Shown piece after piece: positions 1 to 10,565 of a stretch of 64,000 nt of DNA; position 1 is the first letter of the stretch; every line of letters starts with the position of its first letter. This stretch comes from Mycteria americana (taxonomy: Eukaryota > Chordata > Aves > Ciconiiformes > Ciconiidae). A program made the translations under genes and the position numbers. Location: positions 851,060 to 915,059 of the forward strand of contig NC_134390.1 of NCBI RefSeq assembly GCF_035582795.1, given 5' to 3'. Under the pieces are notes generated by a model that did no database searches, was not told the DNA's origin, and was given only the letters and a program-made list of their open reading frames with translations.

Positions 1-1285
1 CGTGACCCCTAGGCCTGTGTCCATGGCATGTCCACGCCCAACTCCATGCCACGTTCATGCTCATGCCCATGCCATGTCCGTGCCCTGTGCCCATGGTGTT
101 CCCCAAGCCCCATGACCATGGCTTGCACATGGCATGTCCATGCCTCATGCTGCGTTCATGCCCATGGCATGTCCATGCCTCCATCCCTCATGCCCATGGC
201 ATGTCCATGTCCATGCCCCATGCTCATGGCATGTCCATACCTCCATCCCTCATGCCCATGGCACGTCCATGTCCATGCCCCATGCCCATGACATGTCCAT
301 GCCTCCATCCCTCATGCCCATGGCACGTCCATGTCCATGCCCCATGCCCATGGCATGTCCATGCCTCCATCCCTCATGCCCATGGCATGTCCATGTCCAT
401 GCCCCATGCCCATGCCATGTCCATGCCTCCATCCCTCATGCCCATGGCACGTCCATGTCCATGCCCCATGCTCATGGCATGTCCATGCCCCAGACCACGT
501 CCATGTGCATGCCATGTCCATGCCCTGTGCCCATGGTGTTCCCCAAGCCCCATGACCATGGCTTGCACATGGCATGTCCATGCCTCATGCTGCGTTCATG
601 CCCATGCTCATGCCATGCCCATGCCCTCTGCCCATGGTGTCCTTCATGTCCACGGCTTGCCCATGGCATGTCCATGCCCCACACTATGTTCATGCCCATG
701 GCATGTCCATGCCTCCATCCCTCATGCCCATGGCATGCCCATGTCCATGCCCCGTGCCCATGGCATGTCCACGCCTCCATCCCTCATGCCCGTGGCACGT
801 CCATGTCCATGCCCCGTGCCCATGGCATGTCCATGCCTCCATCCCTCATGCCCATGGCACGTCCATGTCCATGCCCCATGCCCATGCCATGTCCATGCCT
901 CCATCCCTCATGCCCATGGCACGTCCATGTCCATGCCCCGTGCCCATGCCATGTCCATACCTCCATCCCTCATGCCCATGGCACGTCCATGTCCATGCCC
1001 CATGCTCATGGCATGTCCATGCCCCATACCATGTCCATGTCCATGCTGCGTCCATGCCCCTGTGCCCATGGTGTTCTCCATGCCCCATGCCCATGGCTCG
1101 CCCATGCCGTGTCCATGCCTTGTGCCCACGGTGTTCCCCGTGACCATGGCTTGTCCATGCCGCATCCACACTCCATGACCGTGGCATGACCACGCTGCAC
1201 GCCGTGTCCATGCTGTGTCCATGCCCCTGGGCTCACGGTGTCCCCATGCCCATAGCATGTCCACGCCCCACGCCCATGCCGGTGC
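1..1285. repeat. 62-bp minisatellite in a MAP3K12 intron
   Basis: Tandem array built on CATGCC/CATGTCC. The clearest units, each containing CCTCCATCCCTCATGCCCAT, recur every 62 bp at about 176-480 and 710-1020. Degenerate units fill the rest. There are few stop codons in any frame, so long shadow ORFs run through it on both strands. It lies directly downstream of the donor of the kinase N-lobe exon. Confidence 0.93.
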
Positions 1286-2748
1286 CGGCAGCACCCACGC
1301 TCACTTGAAGGTGATGATGTTGGGGTGCTTGAGCTTGCGCAGGTGCTTGATGTCGGTCTCCTTGAGGTCCCGCACCTTCTTCACGGCCACCTCCTCACCG
1401 TGGAAGCGGCCCAGGAAGACAGCACCCTGCGCCCCGCTGCCCACCCACTGCAGGTCCAGGATCTCCTCGAATGGCACCTCCCAGGGGTCTGTGGGCACCC
1501 ACGCCCATGGCACCCCCGCATCGGCACCCCCGGTGCACCCACGCCCATGGCACCCCCGCATCGGCACCCCCGGTGCACCCACGCCCATGGCACCCGCATG
1601 CTGGCACGGCCAGGGTGCAGCCCCCCTTGGCACCCTCACCCCAGCCCTACTGCTCCCACCCTGCCCCACTGCACCCCAGCACCCCGCTCCTTGCCCCACT
1701 GCCCCATTACACCCTTCTTCGCCCCATCCCTGTCCCATTGCACCCCTTTCCCTGCCCTATGGCCGCCCCCTTTCCCTCAGCACCCCAGCACCCCTTTCCC
1801 TGTCCCACCGCACCCTCCTTTGCCCCAGTGCACCCTCCCTGCCCCATAGCACCCTCCCACCCCCATAGCATCCTCCTTTGCCCCATAGCACCCTCCCAGC
1901 CCCGTAAGCACCCTCCTGGCCCCCTTGCACCTTCCCGGCCCCCTTGCACCTTCCCAGCCCCATAGCACCCTCCCACCCCCATAGCATCCTCCTTTGCCCC
2001 ATAGCACCCTCCCTGCCCCCTTACACCCTCCCTGCCCCATAGCACCCTCTTGGTCCCATGGCACCCTCCCTTGCCCCCTTGCCCCCTCCCTGCCCCATAG
2101 CACCCTCTTGGTCCCATGGCACCATCCCTGCCCCCTTGCACCCTCCTTTGCCCCATAGCACCCTCTTGGTCCCATGGCACCATCCCTGCCCCCTTGCACC
2201 CTCCTTTGCCCCATAGCACCCTCTTGGTCCCATGGCACCATCCCTGCCCCCTTGCACCCTCCTTTGCCCCATAGCACCCTCTTGGTCCCATGGCACCCTC
2301 CCTGCCCCCTTGCACCCTCCCAGCCCCGTAGCACCCTCCCTGCCCCATAGCACCCGTGCCGCACCCCCTCACCTTCCTGGGGGTGCTTGTGCTCGGCGGC
2401 GTAGGCTTTGCCGATCATGGTCCAGACGGGCTTGAGGCAGCCGAAAAGCCCCTCCAGGAACCCCCCGCCCGCCTGGCACCGCAGGTGGGCGGCCTCGGCG
2501 GCCAGGGGCCCCGCTCCCTCGGGACCCAGGTCGGGGTGCCGGGGGGGCCCGCGGCGGGGCCAGGCCTCGGGGGGCGCGGCGGGGGCGGCGGGGGCGGCGG
2601 GCAGCACGTCGCGCAGCACGCACTGGGTGGGGGTCAGCTCCTGCTCCGGGGTCCCGTCCGAGGCCAGCGCCAGCGAGGGCGAGGGCGTCCGCGTCTCGTG
2701 CAGGCAGGCCATGGCGGGGCCCCCCGCGCCCCCCCGCCGCCCCCCGGC
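1..2748 (-). CDS. MAP3K12: MAP3K12 (DLK) gene, 5' part, two coding exons, continues past the left edge
   Basis: Dual leucine zipper kinase, a MAP3K that acts through MKK4/MKK7 on JNK and is best known for axon-injury signalling. Two exons join in frame: 2712-2373 (113 codons plus one base) and 1488-1305 (two bases, 60 codons, two bases). Together they give residues 1-174 plus the start of the next codon. The N-terminus [13 protein letters not shown], the [11 protein letters not shown] block, [20 protein letters not shown] and the start of the kinase domain match vertebrate MAP3K12. The remainder of the kinase domain and the leucine zippers must lie left of base 1. Compared with human, the alanine/proline-rich segment at residues 38-60 is divergent and the region after residue 13 lacks an insert that some human isoforms carry. 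The gene is divergent from TARBP2, as in human. Identification is by recall of family sequence, not by a database search. Confidence 0.96.
1305..1488 (-). CDS. MAP3K12: MAP3K12 second coding exon, kinase N-lobe
   Basis: The acceptor is CAG at 1491-1489 and the donor GTGAGC at 1304-1299, exon phase 1 to 2. The exon encodes [18 protein letters not shown] and onward: the glycine-rich loop GSGAQG (residues 130-135), the ATP-anchoring Lys150 in VAVKKV, and the helix C region [16 protein letters not shown]. Almost every residue agrees with the mammalian DLK N-lobe, so this exon is under strong protein constraint despite minisatellites on both sides. Confidence 0.97.
1494..1606. repeat. 40-bp minisatellite, about 2.7 copies, MAP3K12 intron
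   Basis: Units beginning GCACCCACGCCCATGGCACC start at 1494, 1534 and 1574. The array starts just upstream of the acceptor of the exon at 1488-1305, replacing a normal polypyrimidine tract with C-rich repeat on the transcribed strand's complement. Confidence 0.9.
1620..2362. repeat. 58-bp minisatellite, MAP3K12 intron
   Basis: The core is 58-bp units containing CTTGGTCCCATGGCACC, repeated at about 2050-2300 with spacings of 58 bp. They are flanked by shorter, degenerate 18-22 bp units of the type GCACCCTCCTTTGCCCCATA. The array fills most of the intron between the two MAP3K12 coding exons. Confidence 0.92.
2373..2748 (-). CDS. MAP3K12: MAP3K12 first coding exon (ATG at 2712)
   Basis: The start codon is 2712-2710. 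It is preceded by 36 nt of 5'UTR and by a good acceptor (CAG at 2751-2749, with a CTGAC branch-like motif upstream), so at least one non-coding exon lies further upstream. The donor is GTGAGG at 2372-2367, phase 1. Cys92 in [10 protein letters not shown] corresponds to the cysteine reported as palmitoylated in mammalian DLK. This start is chosen because [13 protein letters not shown] is the conserved DLK N-terminus. The exon is extremely GC-rich. Confidence 0.95.
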
Positions 2749-2870
2749 CTGCGGGAGGGGCCGTCAGCGGCAGCGGGGCCGCGGCCCCCCCCCCCCCCCG
2801 CGCACCCGCGGGGCCCCCCGCGCACGCACCTGCACCCCTCGCACCTCTGCGTGCGGCCCCGCCTGTGCAC
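2749..2870. other. GC-rich MAP3K12 upstream segment
   Basis: Unique or low-copy GC-rich DNA upstream of the first coding exon's acceptor, in the 5'UTR intron. It holds C and G homopolymer runs. No further feature is recognised. Confidence 0.5.
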
Positions 2871-5340
2871 CCCCTCGCGTGCGTGGGCCCCCCCTTTACG
2901 CACACGCGCACCCCCCCTTGCACCCGTGGGCACCCCCTCGCGTGCGTGGGCCCCCCCCCTTTACGCACACGCGCACCCCCTCTTGCACCCATGGGCACCC
3001 CCTTGCACGCACCTGCACCCCTTTACACGCATGTGCACCCCTTGCACCCACGCGTGCACCCCCTTGCATGGATGGGCACCCACTTGCACTCATGTGTGGA
3101 ACTCCGTGTGCACCCCCGTGCACCCATGGGCCCCCCCTTTGCACACACGTGCAGCCCCCGTGCACCCATGGGCACCCCCTTGCACGCACCTGCACCCCTC
3201 GCACCTCTGTGTGCGGCCCCATAGGGGCACCCACTTGCACTCGTGTGTGGAACCCCGTGTGTGCACCCCCGTGCACCCATGGGCACCCCCTTTACACACA
3301 TGTGCACCCCTTGCACCCACGTCTGCAGCCCCACGCATGCGTGCACCCGTGGGCCCCCCCTTTACACACACGCGCACCCCCTCTTGCACCCATGGGCACC
3401 CCCGTGCACCATTGGGTGCAGCCCCACGCGTGCACCCCCTTGCACGCACCTGCACCCCTTGCACCCACGTCTGCAGCCCCACGCGTGCGTGCACCCCCGT
3501 GCACCCATGGGCACCCCCTTGCACGCTTGTGCACCCCTTGCACCCACGTCTGCAGCCCCACATGTGTGTGTGCACCCCCTTGCACCCACGGGCACCCCTT
3601 TACACGCACGTGCACCCCTTGCACCCACGTCTGCAGCCCCACGCGTGCACCCCCTTGCATGGATGGGCACCCACTTGCACTCATGTGTGGAACCCCGTGT
3701 GTGCACCCCCGTGCATGCATGGGCCCCCCTCTTTACACACACGCGCACCCCCTCTTGCACCCATGGGCACCCCCTTGCACGCTTCTGCACCCCTTGCACC
3801 AATGTGTGCAGCTCCACAATGCGTGCACCCCCCTTGCACCCATGGGCACCCCCTTGCACGCACCTGCACCCCTTGCACCCACGTCTGCAGCCCCACGCGT
3901 GCGTGCACCCCCGTGCACCCATGGGCACCCCCTTGCACGCACCTGCACCCCTTTACACACAAGTGCACCCCTTGCACCCACGTCTGCAGCCCCACGCGTG
4001 CGTGCACCCGTGGGCCCCCCCTTTACACACACGCGCACCCCCTCTCGCACCCATGGGCACCCCCGTGCACCATTGGGTGCAGCCCCACGCGTGCACCCCC
4101 TTGCACGCACCTGCACCCCTTGCACCCACGTCTGCAGCCCCACGCGTGCGTGCACCCCCGTGCACCCATGGGCACCCCTTTGCACGCTTGTGCACCCCTT
4201 GCACCCACGTCTGCAGCCCCACGCGTGCACCCCCTTGCATGGATGGGCACCCACTTGCACTCGTGTGTGGAACCCCGTGTGTGCACCCCCGTGCACCCAT
4301 GGGCTCCCCCGTGCACCCATGGGCCCCCCCTTTACACACACGCGCACCCCCTCTTGCACCCATGGGCACCCCCGTGCACCATTGGGTGCAGCCCCACGCG
4401 TGCACCCCCTTGCACGCACCTGCACCCCTTGCACCCACGTCTGTAGCCCCACGCGTGTGTGCACCCCCGTGCACCCATGGGCACCCCCTTGCACGCTTGT
4501 GCACCCCTTTACACACATGTGCACCCCTTGCACCCACGTCTGCAGCCCCACGCGTGTGTGCACCCCTGTGCACCCATGGGCTCCCCCGTGCACCCATGGG
4601 CACCCCCTTTACACACACGCGCACCCCCTCTTGCACCCATGGGCACCCCTGTGCATCCTTGGGTGCAGCCCCATGTGTGCACCCCCATGCACGCACCTGC
4701 ACCCCTTGCACCCACGTCTGCAGCCCCACGCGTGCGTGCACCCCCGTGCACCCATGGGCACCCCCTTGCACGCACCTGCACCCCTTGCACCCACGTCTGC
4801 AGCCCCACACATGCGTGCACTCCCGTGCACCCATGGGCACCCCCGTGCACGCACCTGCACCCCTTGCACCCACGTCTGCAGCCCCACGCGTGCGTGCACC
4901 CCCATGCACCCATGGGCACCCCTTTGCACGCTTGTGCACCCCTTTACACACATGTGCACCCCTTGCACCCACGTCTGCAGCCCCACGTTTGTGCGCACCC
5001 CCGTGCACCCACGGGCACCCCTTTGCACGCATGTGCACCCCTTGCACCCCCGGGTGCAGCCCCACGTTAGCAGCCCCTCACAACCACGGGCACCCCCTTG
5101 CACGCTTGGGCACCCCCTTGCACTCGCGTGTGCATCCCCAGCACGTGCGTGCACCCCCTTGCACGTGGATGCGCCCTTACACCCCCCTTGCACCCCCACC
5201 TGCAGCCCTACACCCGTGGGCGCCCCTCGCACGCACGTGCAGCCCCTTGCACACGTGTGCGCACGCCTGCGCGTGTATGCACCCCCTCCCCTGCGCGTGC
5301 ACCCCCGTTTTTTGTGTGTGCACCCCCTTGCACGCGTGCA
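2865..5340. repeat. 2.5-kb higher-order minisatellite, 79-bp and about 99-bp units
   Basis: Built from CACCCCTTGCACCCACGTCT and GCACCCATGGGCACCCCC modules. The marker CGTCTGCAGCC recurs at about 4715, 4794 and 4873 (79-bp spacing), then 4972 (99 bp, one extra 20-bp module). Larger blocks carrying GGAACCCCGTGTGTGC and ATTGGGTGCAG recur several times, so the array has a second level of repetition. Three overlapping plus-strand ORFs of 696-1074 codons are by-products of stop-free repeats. Confidence 0.93.
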
Positions 5341-5399
5341 CTCCACTAGGCTGGGGGGGGGGCACGGGGGGGGCTGGAAGAGGCCCTCCATAACGCACA

Positions 5400-5620
5400 G
5401 AGGGCACACGAGCGTGCAAGGGGGTGTACGAGCGTGCAAAGGGGGTCCACGAGCGTGCAAGAGGGTCTACGAGCGTGCAAGAGGGTGCAGGAGCGTGCAA
5501 GGGGGCGCAGGAGCGTGCAAGGGGGTGTGCAAGCGCACGCACGAGCGTGCAAGAGGGCGTCCAAGCGTGCAAGCCCATGCACAAGCGCGTGGGAGCACGC
5601 GGCAGCGTGCAAACGTGCTG
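5400..5620. repeat. 20-bp minisatellite GAGCGTGCAAGGGGGTGTAC
   Basis: About ten units of 20-21 bp containing GAGCGTGCAAG. The strand composition is G-rich on plus, the reverse of the C-rich array immediately to the left, so the two arrays are roughly inverted relative to each other. Confidence 0.88.
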
Positions 5621-5622
5621 GG

Positions 5623-5637
5623 GGGAAACTGAGGCAG
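5623..5637 (+). repeat. GGGAAACTGAGGCAG, copy 1 of 3
   Basis: An identical 15-mer occurs at 6024-6038, and a 14-base match (GGAAACTGAGGCAG) at 11886-11899, each at the edge of a tandem array. It resembles the antisense 3' part of MIR elements, but the copies are too short to assign. Confidence 0.5.
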
Positions 5638-5639
5638 GG

Positions 5640-5760
5640 CCGGGGGGGGGGGGGGGGCGGGGGCCGGGGGGGACACCCGGGCTTCCGGGGGGGGTCCGGG
5701 GGGTCCGGGGGGGGGGGAGGGGATGAGGCCCGATCCGGATCCCCTGAAAATTGGGGGGGG
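5640..5760 (+). other. G-run cluster, G-quadruplex-prone
   Basis: Consecutive runs of 5 to 14 G separated by one to three bases. The plus strand is the non-template strand for neither gene in the immediate area. Any role in the MAP3K12 5' region is inference. Confidence 0.6.
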
Positions 5761-5762
5761 GG

Positions 5763-5780
5763 CTGTTGCCATGGCAACAG
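5763..5780. promoter_or_regulatory. RFX X-box palindrome
   Basis: CTGTTGCCATGGCAACAG is a perfect 18-bp palindrome containing the full RFX-family consensus GTTGCC-N0-2-GGCAAC at 5765-5778. It lies about 3 kb upstream of the MAP3K12 start codon in GC-rich DNA. The target gene is inferred from position only. Confidence 0.65.
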
Positions 5781-5940
5781 CGGAGCCGGCGGATGAGGTC
5801 ATCACTAAAATTAGGTGGGGGGGGGGCGAGTCACCGGGGGGGGGCGTGGGCGGGGCTTAGCGTCACCCCGAGGGACCCGGGGGGGGGGGGGGGCAGGGGA
5901 CGACCCGCCCCTCCAGGTGTCGTGTCCCCCCCGTGGTGAC

Positions 5941-5963
5941 ATCACGTCACGCGGTGACGTCAT
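5941..5963. promoter_or_regulatory. CRE (TGACGTCA) inside an imperfect palindrome
   Basis: A full consensus CRE at 5955-5962 is the right half of ATCACGTCAC-GCG-GTGACGTCAT. The left arm supplies a second half-site, and 9 of 10 positions pair. CREB/ATF bZIP proteins bind this motif. Another CRE-like word, TGAGGTCATCAC, sits near 5794. Confidence 0.6.
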
Positions 5964-6234
5964 CCCGGTAAGGGATGGAGCTTCCCCCTCCCCCCCGCCC
6001 TCCCCCCCCGGCGGCTCCGCACGGGGAAACTGAGGCAGAAGCGGGGAACCAGCGACCCGGGGGAGGGGGGTGGGGGGGGGTCTGTCACGACATGAGACAG
6101 CGCCGGCCCCGTGTCGCGACAGAGCGGAGCTGGAGGAGGAGAGAGGGGGAGAGAGCGCCCCCGCGCCGCCCCCGCCGACATGGCATGTCGGGACATGGCG
6201 CCCTGTCGCGACACGGGGAGGGGCGGGAGGAGTG

Positions 6235-6845
6235 GGACGGGCTGCGAGGGGCACACGCGCGTGCGTGGGGGGCACACGCGCGTGCCAGCGGGTGCACAGG
6301 CCTGTGGGGAGGGGGTGCCCCCCCCTGCAGGGGTGCCCACGCGTGTGCACAGGGCTGCACACGCACGCGAGGGTGCACACGCGTGTGCAAGGGGGTGCGC
6401 GTGCCTACGGGGGGGTGCACACGTGTGCAGGGGTGCACACACGCGTGGGCAAGGGGTGCGCACACACGGCGGGGTGCGCACGCAGGTGCACGGGGGTGCA
6501 CGTCCCCGCGGGGGTGCACACACGTGTGCAAGGTAGCGGGCACTCGCGTGTGCAAGGGGGGGGTGCACGCGCGCGTGCAAGGCGCTACGCACAAGCGCGC
6601 CAGGCGGGCACACGCACGTCGGGGGGCACGCACGGGTGCCGGCGCGCGTGCACGCCCCTGCAGGCGTTGCACACGCGTGTGCAAGGGGGCCCACGCGTGT
6701 GCATGGGGGTGCAAGCACGTCTGCAAGGGGGGGGGGGCGGGGGTCACACGTGCGCGCGGAGCTGCCCACGCGTGTGCAAGAGCAGCTCACACATGCGGGG
6801 GGGGGGGGAGGGGGGGCACACGCGTGTGCAAGAGGCCGCTCGTGT
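6235..6845. repeat. Minisatellite of GTGCACACGCGTGTGCAAGG type
   Basis: Degenerate units of about 20-25 bp, each centred on alternating purine-pyrimidine tracts such as GTGCACACGCGTGTGCA, separated by runs of G. Alternating tracts of this kind are prone to form Z-DNA. Confidence 0.85.
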
Positions 6846-7139
6846 CCCCTGCCCCCCCTCCCCCCCCCCAGGCCCCACCGAGCCCCGGGGGGACCCGGGC
6901 GGCCGGGAGGGGGGGAGGGGAGGGTGCGGCCCCCCCGGGCCCGGCCTGGCGGGGGGACCCCGGCGTCCGGGGGTGGGGGAGGGGAGCACGTGCCCCCCCC
7001 CCCCCCCCCCCAATCCCGGCCGCATCCCTGGTCCTCCCCCCCCTCCCCCCCCCGGTGCCCCTCCCCCCCTCCCGGGCCTCCCCGCCGCTGCCCGCGGCCC
7101 CGTGCCCGGTCCCGGTACCTGGGGGGGGTCCGGGCCCCG

Positions 7140-7220
7140 CGCCCGGTGCTGCCGGTGGGGGTGATGCCGGTGGTGCCGGTGATGCCGGGGGTGATGCCGG
7201 TGATGCCGGGGGTGGTACCG
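7140..7220. repeat. Short GCCGGTGATGCC repeat
   Basis: Several 9-21 bp units of the pattern GGTGATGCCGGGGGTGATGC within the GC-rich segment between the 6.2-6.8 kb and 7.4-8.0 kb arrays. Confidence 0.75.
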
Positions 7221-7224
7221 GGGC

Positions 7225-7375
7225 CGGGGCTGGGCCCGGCGGGGCCGGGGCGCGGGCGGGCGGGGCCGGTACCGGGGCCGGTGCCGCGGTCAGGGAGAGC
7301 GGCGCGGAACGGCCCCGCCCGGCGCTCGGCGCGGCCCCGCCCCGCCCGCCCCGCCCCGGCCCCGGGAGCCCGCGG
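7225..7375 (-). promoter_or_regulatory. GC-box-rich CpG region, candidate MAP3K12 promoter
   Basis: Contains multiple Sp1/KLF-type GC boxes in both orientations, for example near 7250-7266 (GGGCGGGCGGGGCC) and a run at 7334-7362 built of CCCCGCC words. It has high CpG content and the densest cluster of GC boxes between the two divergent genes on the MAP3K12 side. No TATA box is visible. Assignment to MAP3K12 is inference from position and from the need for an upstream non-coding exon. Confidence 0.35.
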
Positions 7376-7379
7376 GTAC

Positions 7380-8050
7380 CGGGAACCCACCGGCACCGGG
7401 ACCCCTACACCGGCACCGGGACCCCTACACCGGCATCGGGACCCCCCTTACCGGCACCGGAACCCCTACACCGGCATCGGGACCCCCCTTACCGGCACCG
7501 GAACCCCTACACCGGCAGCGGCACTGGCACCGGGACCCCGAATGGCACCGGGACCCCGAATCGCACCAGGACCCCCCGACCGGTCCCGAGACCCCTATAC
7601 CGGCACCCGGACCGGCACCGGGACCCCCCCAACCAGCACCGGGACCCCGAATCGCACCGGAACCCCCCCAACCAGCACCGGGACCCCGAATCGCACCGGG
7701 ACCCCCATACCGGCACCAGCACCGGCCCCGGGACCCCCCCCACCGGCACCGGGACCCCGAATTGTACCGGGACCCCCCCACTGGCACCGGGACCACCGGC
7801 ACCGGGACCCCCCCAACCAGTACCGGGACCCCGAATCGCACCGGGACCCCCATACCGGCACCAGCACCGGCCCCGGGACCCCCCCCACCGGCACCAGCAC
7901 CGGCACCGGGACCCCCCCCCACCGGCCCCAGCACCGGGACTGGGACCCCGAACCACACCGGGACCCCCCGACCGGCCCCGGGACCCCCCAGGACCAGGAC
8001 CGGGACCCCCCGGTGCCCCGGGACCCCCCCGACACCGGGACTGGGACCCC
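7380..8050. repeat. 17-bp ACCGGCACCGGGACCCC minisatellite
   Basis: Tandem ACCGGCACCGGGACCCC units with interspersed versions carrying AACCAGCACCGG and CCGAATCGCACC, giving composite units of about 34-60 bp. Confidence 0.92.
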
Positions 8051-8094
8051 CCCGCCCCCCCCCCCCAGTGTCCCCCACCGGCTGCAGCCCCACA

Positions 8095-9775
8095 CGGGGG
8101 CCCCAGTGCAATCCCAGTGCTCCCAGTATGGGAGTCCCCCTGTCCCCAGTGCTCCCAGTTCAGGTGTCCCTGTCCTAGTGCTCCCAGTCTGACCCCAGTG
8201 CTCCCAGTATGGGAGTCTCCCTGTCCCCAGTGCTCCCAGTCTGCCCCCAGAGCTCCCAGTATGGGAGTCCCTCCGTCCCCAGTGCTCCCAGTCTTTCCCC
8301 AGAGCTCCCAGTTCAGGTGTCCCTGTCCCCAGTGCTCCCAGTCTGTCCCCAGCGCTCCCAGTATGGGAGTCCCCCTGTCCCCAGTGCTCCCAGTCTGTCC
8401 CCAGTGCTCCCAGTTCAGGTGTCCCTGTCCTAGTGCTCCCAGTCTGACCCCAGTGCTCCCAGTATGGGAGTCCCTGTCCTAGTGGTCCCAGTCTGACCCC
8501 AGTGCTCCCAGTATGGGAGTCCCTCTGTCCCCAGTGCTCCCAGTCTGTCCCCAGTGCTCCCAGTTCAGGTGTCCCTGTCCTAGTGCTCCCAGTCTGCCCC
8601 CCGAGCTCCCAGTATGGGAGTCCTTGTCCCCAGTGCTCCCACTGTGACCCCAGTGCTCCCAGTATGGGTGTCCTTGTCCCCAGTGTTCCCAGTCTGTCCT
8701 CAGAGCTCCCAGTATGGGAGTCCTTGTCCCCAGTGCTCCCAGTCTGTCCCCAGAGCTCCCAGTATGGGAGTCCTTGTCCCCAGTGCTCCCAGTCTGACTC
8801 CAGTGCTCCCAGTATGGGAGTCCCCCTGTCCCCAGTGCTCCCAGTCTGTCCCCAGTGCTCCCAGTATGGGAGTCCCTCTGTCCCCAGTGCTCCCAGTCTG
8901 TCCCCAGTGCTCCCAGTATGGGAGTCTCCCTGTCCCCAGTGCTCCCAGTCTGACCCCAGTGCTCCCAGTATGGGAGTCCCTCTGTCCCCAGTGCTCCCAG
9001 TCTGTCCCCAGAGCTCCCAGTATGGGTGTCCCTGTCCTAGTGCTCCCAGTCTGCCCCCAGTGCTCCCAGTATGGGAGTCCCTCTGTCCCCAGTGCTCCCA
9101 GTCTGTCCCCAGAGCTCCCAGTATGGGAGTCCTTGTCCCCAGTGCTCCCAGTCTGTCCCCAGTGCTCCCAGTCTTGGTGCCCTTGCCCCCACTGTTCCCA
9201 GTCCAGCATGATTCTGTCCCCAGTGCTTCCAGTTTCCTTCCAGTGCTCCCAGTCCAGGTATCCCTGTCCCCAGTGCTCCCAGTCTGTCCCCAGAGCTCCC
9301 AGTTCAGGTGTCCCTGTCCCCAGTGCTCCCAGTCTGTCCCCAGAGCTCCCAGTAAGGGGGTCCCTCTGTCCTCAGTGCTCCCAGTCTGTCCCCAGTGCTC
9401 CCAGTATGGGAGTCCTTGTCCCCAGTGCTCCCAGTTTGACCCCAGTGCTCCCAGTATGGGAGTCCCTCTGTCCCCAGTGCTCCCAGTCTGCCCCCAGAGC
9501 TCCCAGTATGGGAGTCCTTGTCCCCAGTGTTCCCAGTCTGTCCCCAGAGCTCCCAGTATGGGTGTCCTTGTCCCCAGTGCTCCCAGTCTGTCCCCAGAGC
9601 TCCCAGTATGGGAGTCCTTGTCCCCAGTGCTCCCAGTTTGACCCCAGTGCTCCCAGTATGGGTGTCCTTGTCCCCAGTGCTCCCAGTCTGTCCCCAGAGC
9701 TCCCAGTCCAGGTGTCCCTGTTCCCAGTGCTCCCAGTGTGTCCCCAGTGCTCCCACTCTGCTCCCAGTGCAGGCG
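8095..9775. repeat. 50-52 bp minisatellite, about 32 copies
   Basis: The marker AGTATGGGAGTCC recurs at 8711, 8761, 8811 and 8863. The unit also contains CCCAGTGCTCCCAGTCTG. It is intergenic between MAP3K12 and TARBP2. Confidence 0.94.
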
Positions 9776-9839
9776 TCCGTTTGTCCCCATGGCCCCTTGT
9801 CTGTCCCTGTCACACCCTGCCTGTCCCAGCCGGTCCCAG

Positions 9840-10565
9840 CCTGACCTTGTCACCGCTGGCCTGTCCCCATCGCTGCCTGTCCGTCTGTCCCCATCACTGC
9901 CTGTCCGTCTGTCCCCCTCCCTGTCTGCCTGTCCCCATCGCTGCCTGTCCGTCTGTCCCCCTCCCTGTCCGTCTGTCCCCCTCCCTGTCTGCCTGTCCCC
10001 ATCGCTGCCTGTCCGTCTGTCCCCCTCCCTGTCCATCTGTCCCCCTCCCTGTCTGTCCCCATCGCTGCCTGTCCGTCTGTCCCCCTCCCTGTCCGTCTGT
10101 CCCCATCGCTGCCTGTCCGTCTGTCCCCCTCCCTGTCCGTCTGTCCCCCTGTCCCCCTGTCTGTCCCCATCACTGCCTGTCCGTCTGTCCCCCTCCCTGT
10201 CTGCCTGTCCCCATTGCTGCCTGTCCGTCTGTCCCCCTCCCTGTCCGTCTGTCCCCCTGTCCCCCTGTCTGTCCCCATCGCTGCCTGTCCGTCTGTCCCC
10301 CTGTCTGTCCCCATCGCTGCCTGTCTGTCTGTCCCCCTCCCTGTCTGCCTGTCCCCATCGCTGCCTGTCCGTCTGTCCCCCTCCCTGTCCGTCTGTCCCC
10401 CTCCCCGTCTGCCTGTCCCCATCGCTGCCTGTCCGTCTGTCCCCCTCCCTGTCCGTCTGTCCCCCTGTCTGTCCCCATTGCTGCCTGTCCGTCTGTCCCC
10501 CTCCCTGTCCGTCTGTCCCCCTCCCCGTCTGCCTGTCCCCATCGCTCCCTGTCCCCCCATCCCGT
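9840..10565. repeat. CTGTCCGTCTGTCCCCCTCC minisatellite
   Basis: About 20-bp submodules (CTGTCCGTCTGTCCCCCTCC, CTGCCTGTCCCCATCG) are arranged in varying order. The reverse complement, GGGGACAGACGGAC, recurs in the arrays around NPFF at 22.0-22.6 kb. Confidence 0.92.

Noticed and set aside
57-1189. Overlapping ORFs of 351-373 codons rich in His, Met, Pro and Cys
   Set aside because: They exist in several frames of a 62-bp minisatellite that simply lacks stop codons; the area is an intron of MAP3K12.
2356-5632. ORFs of 696, 1074 and 716 codons on plus
   Set aside because: All three plus frames are open through the same tandem array and read as low-complexity Thr/Pro/His/Cys repeats. No conserved domain or start context is present.
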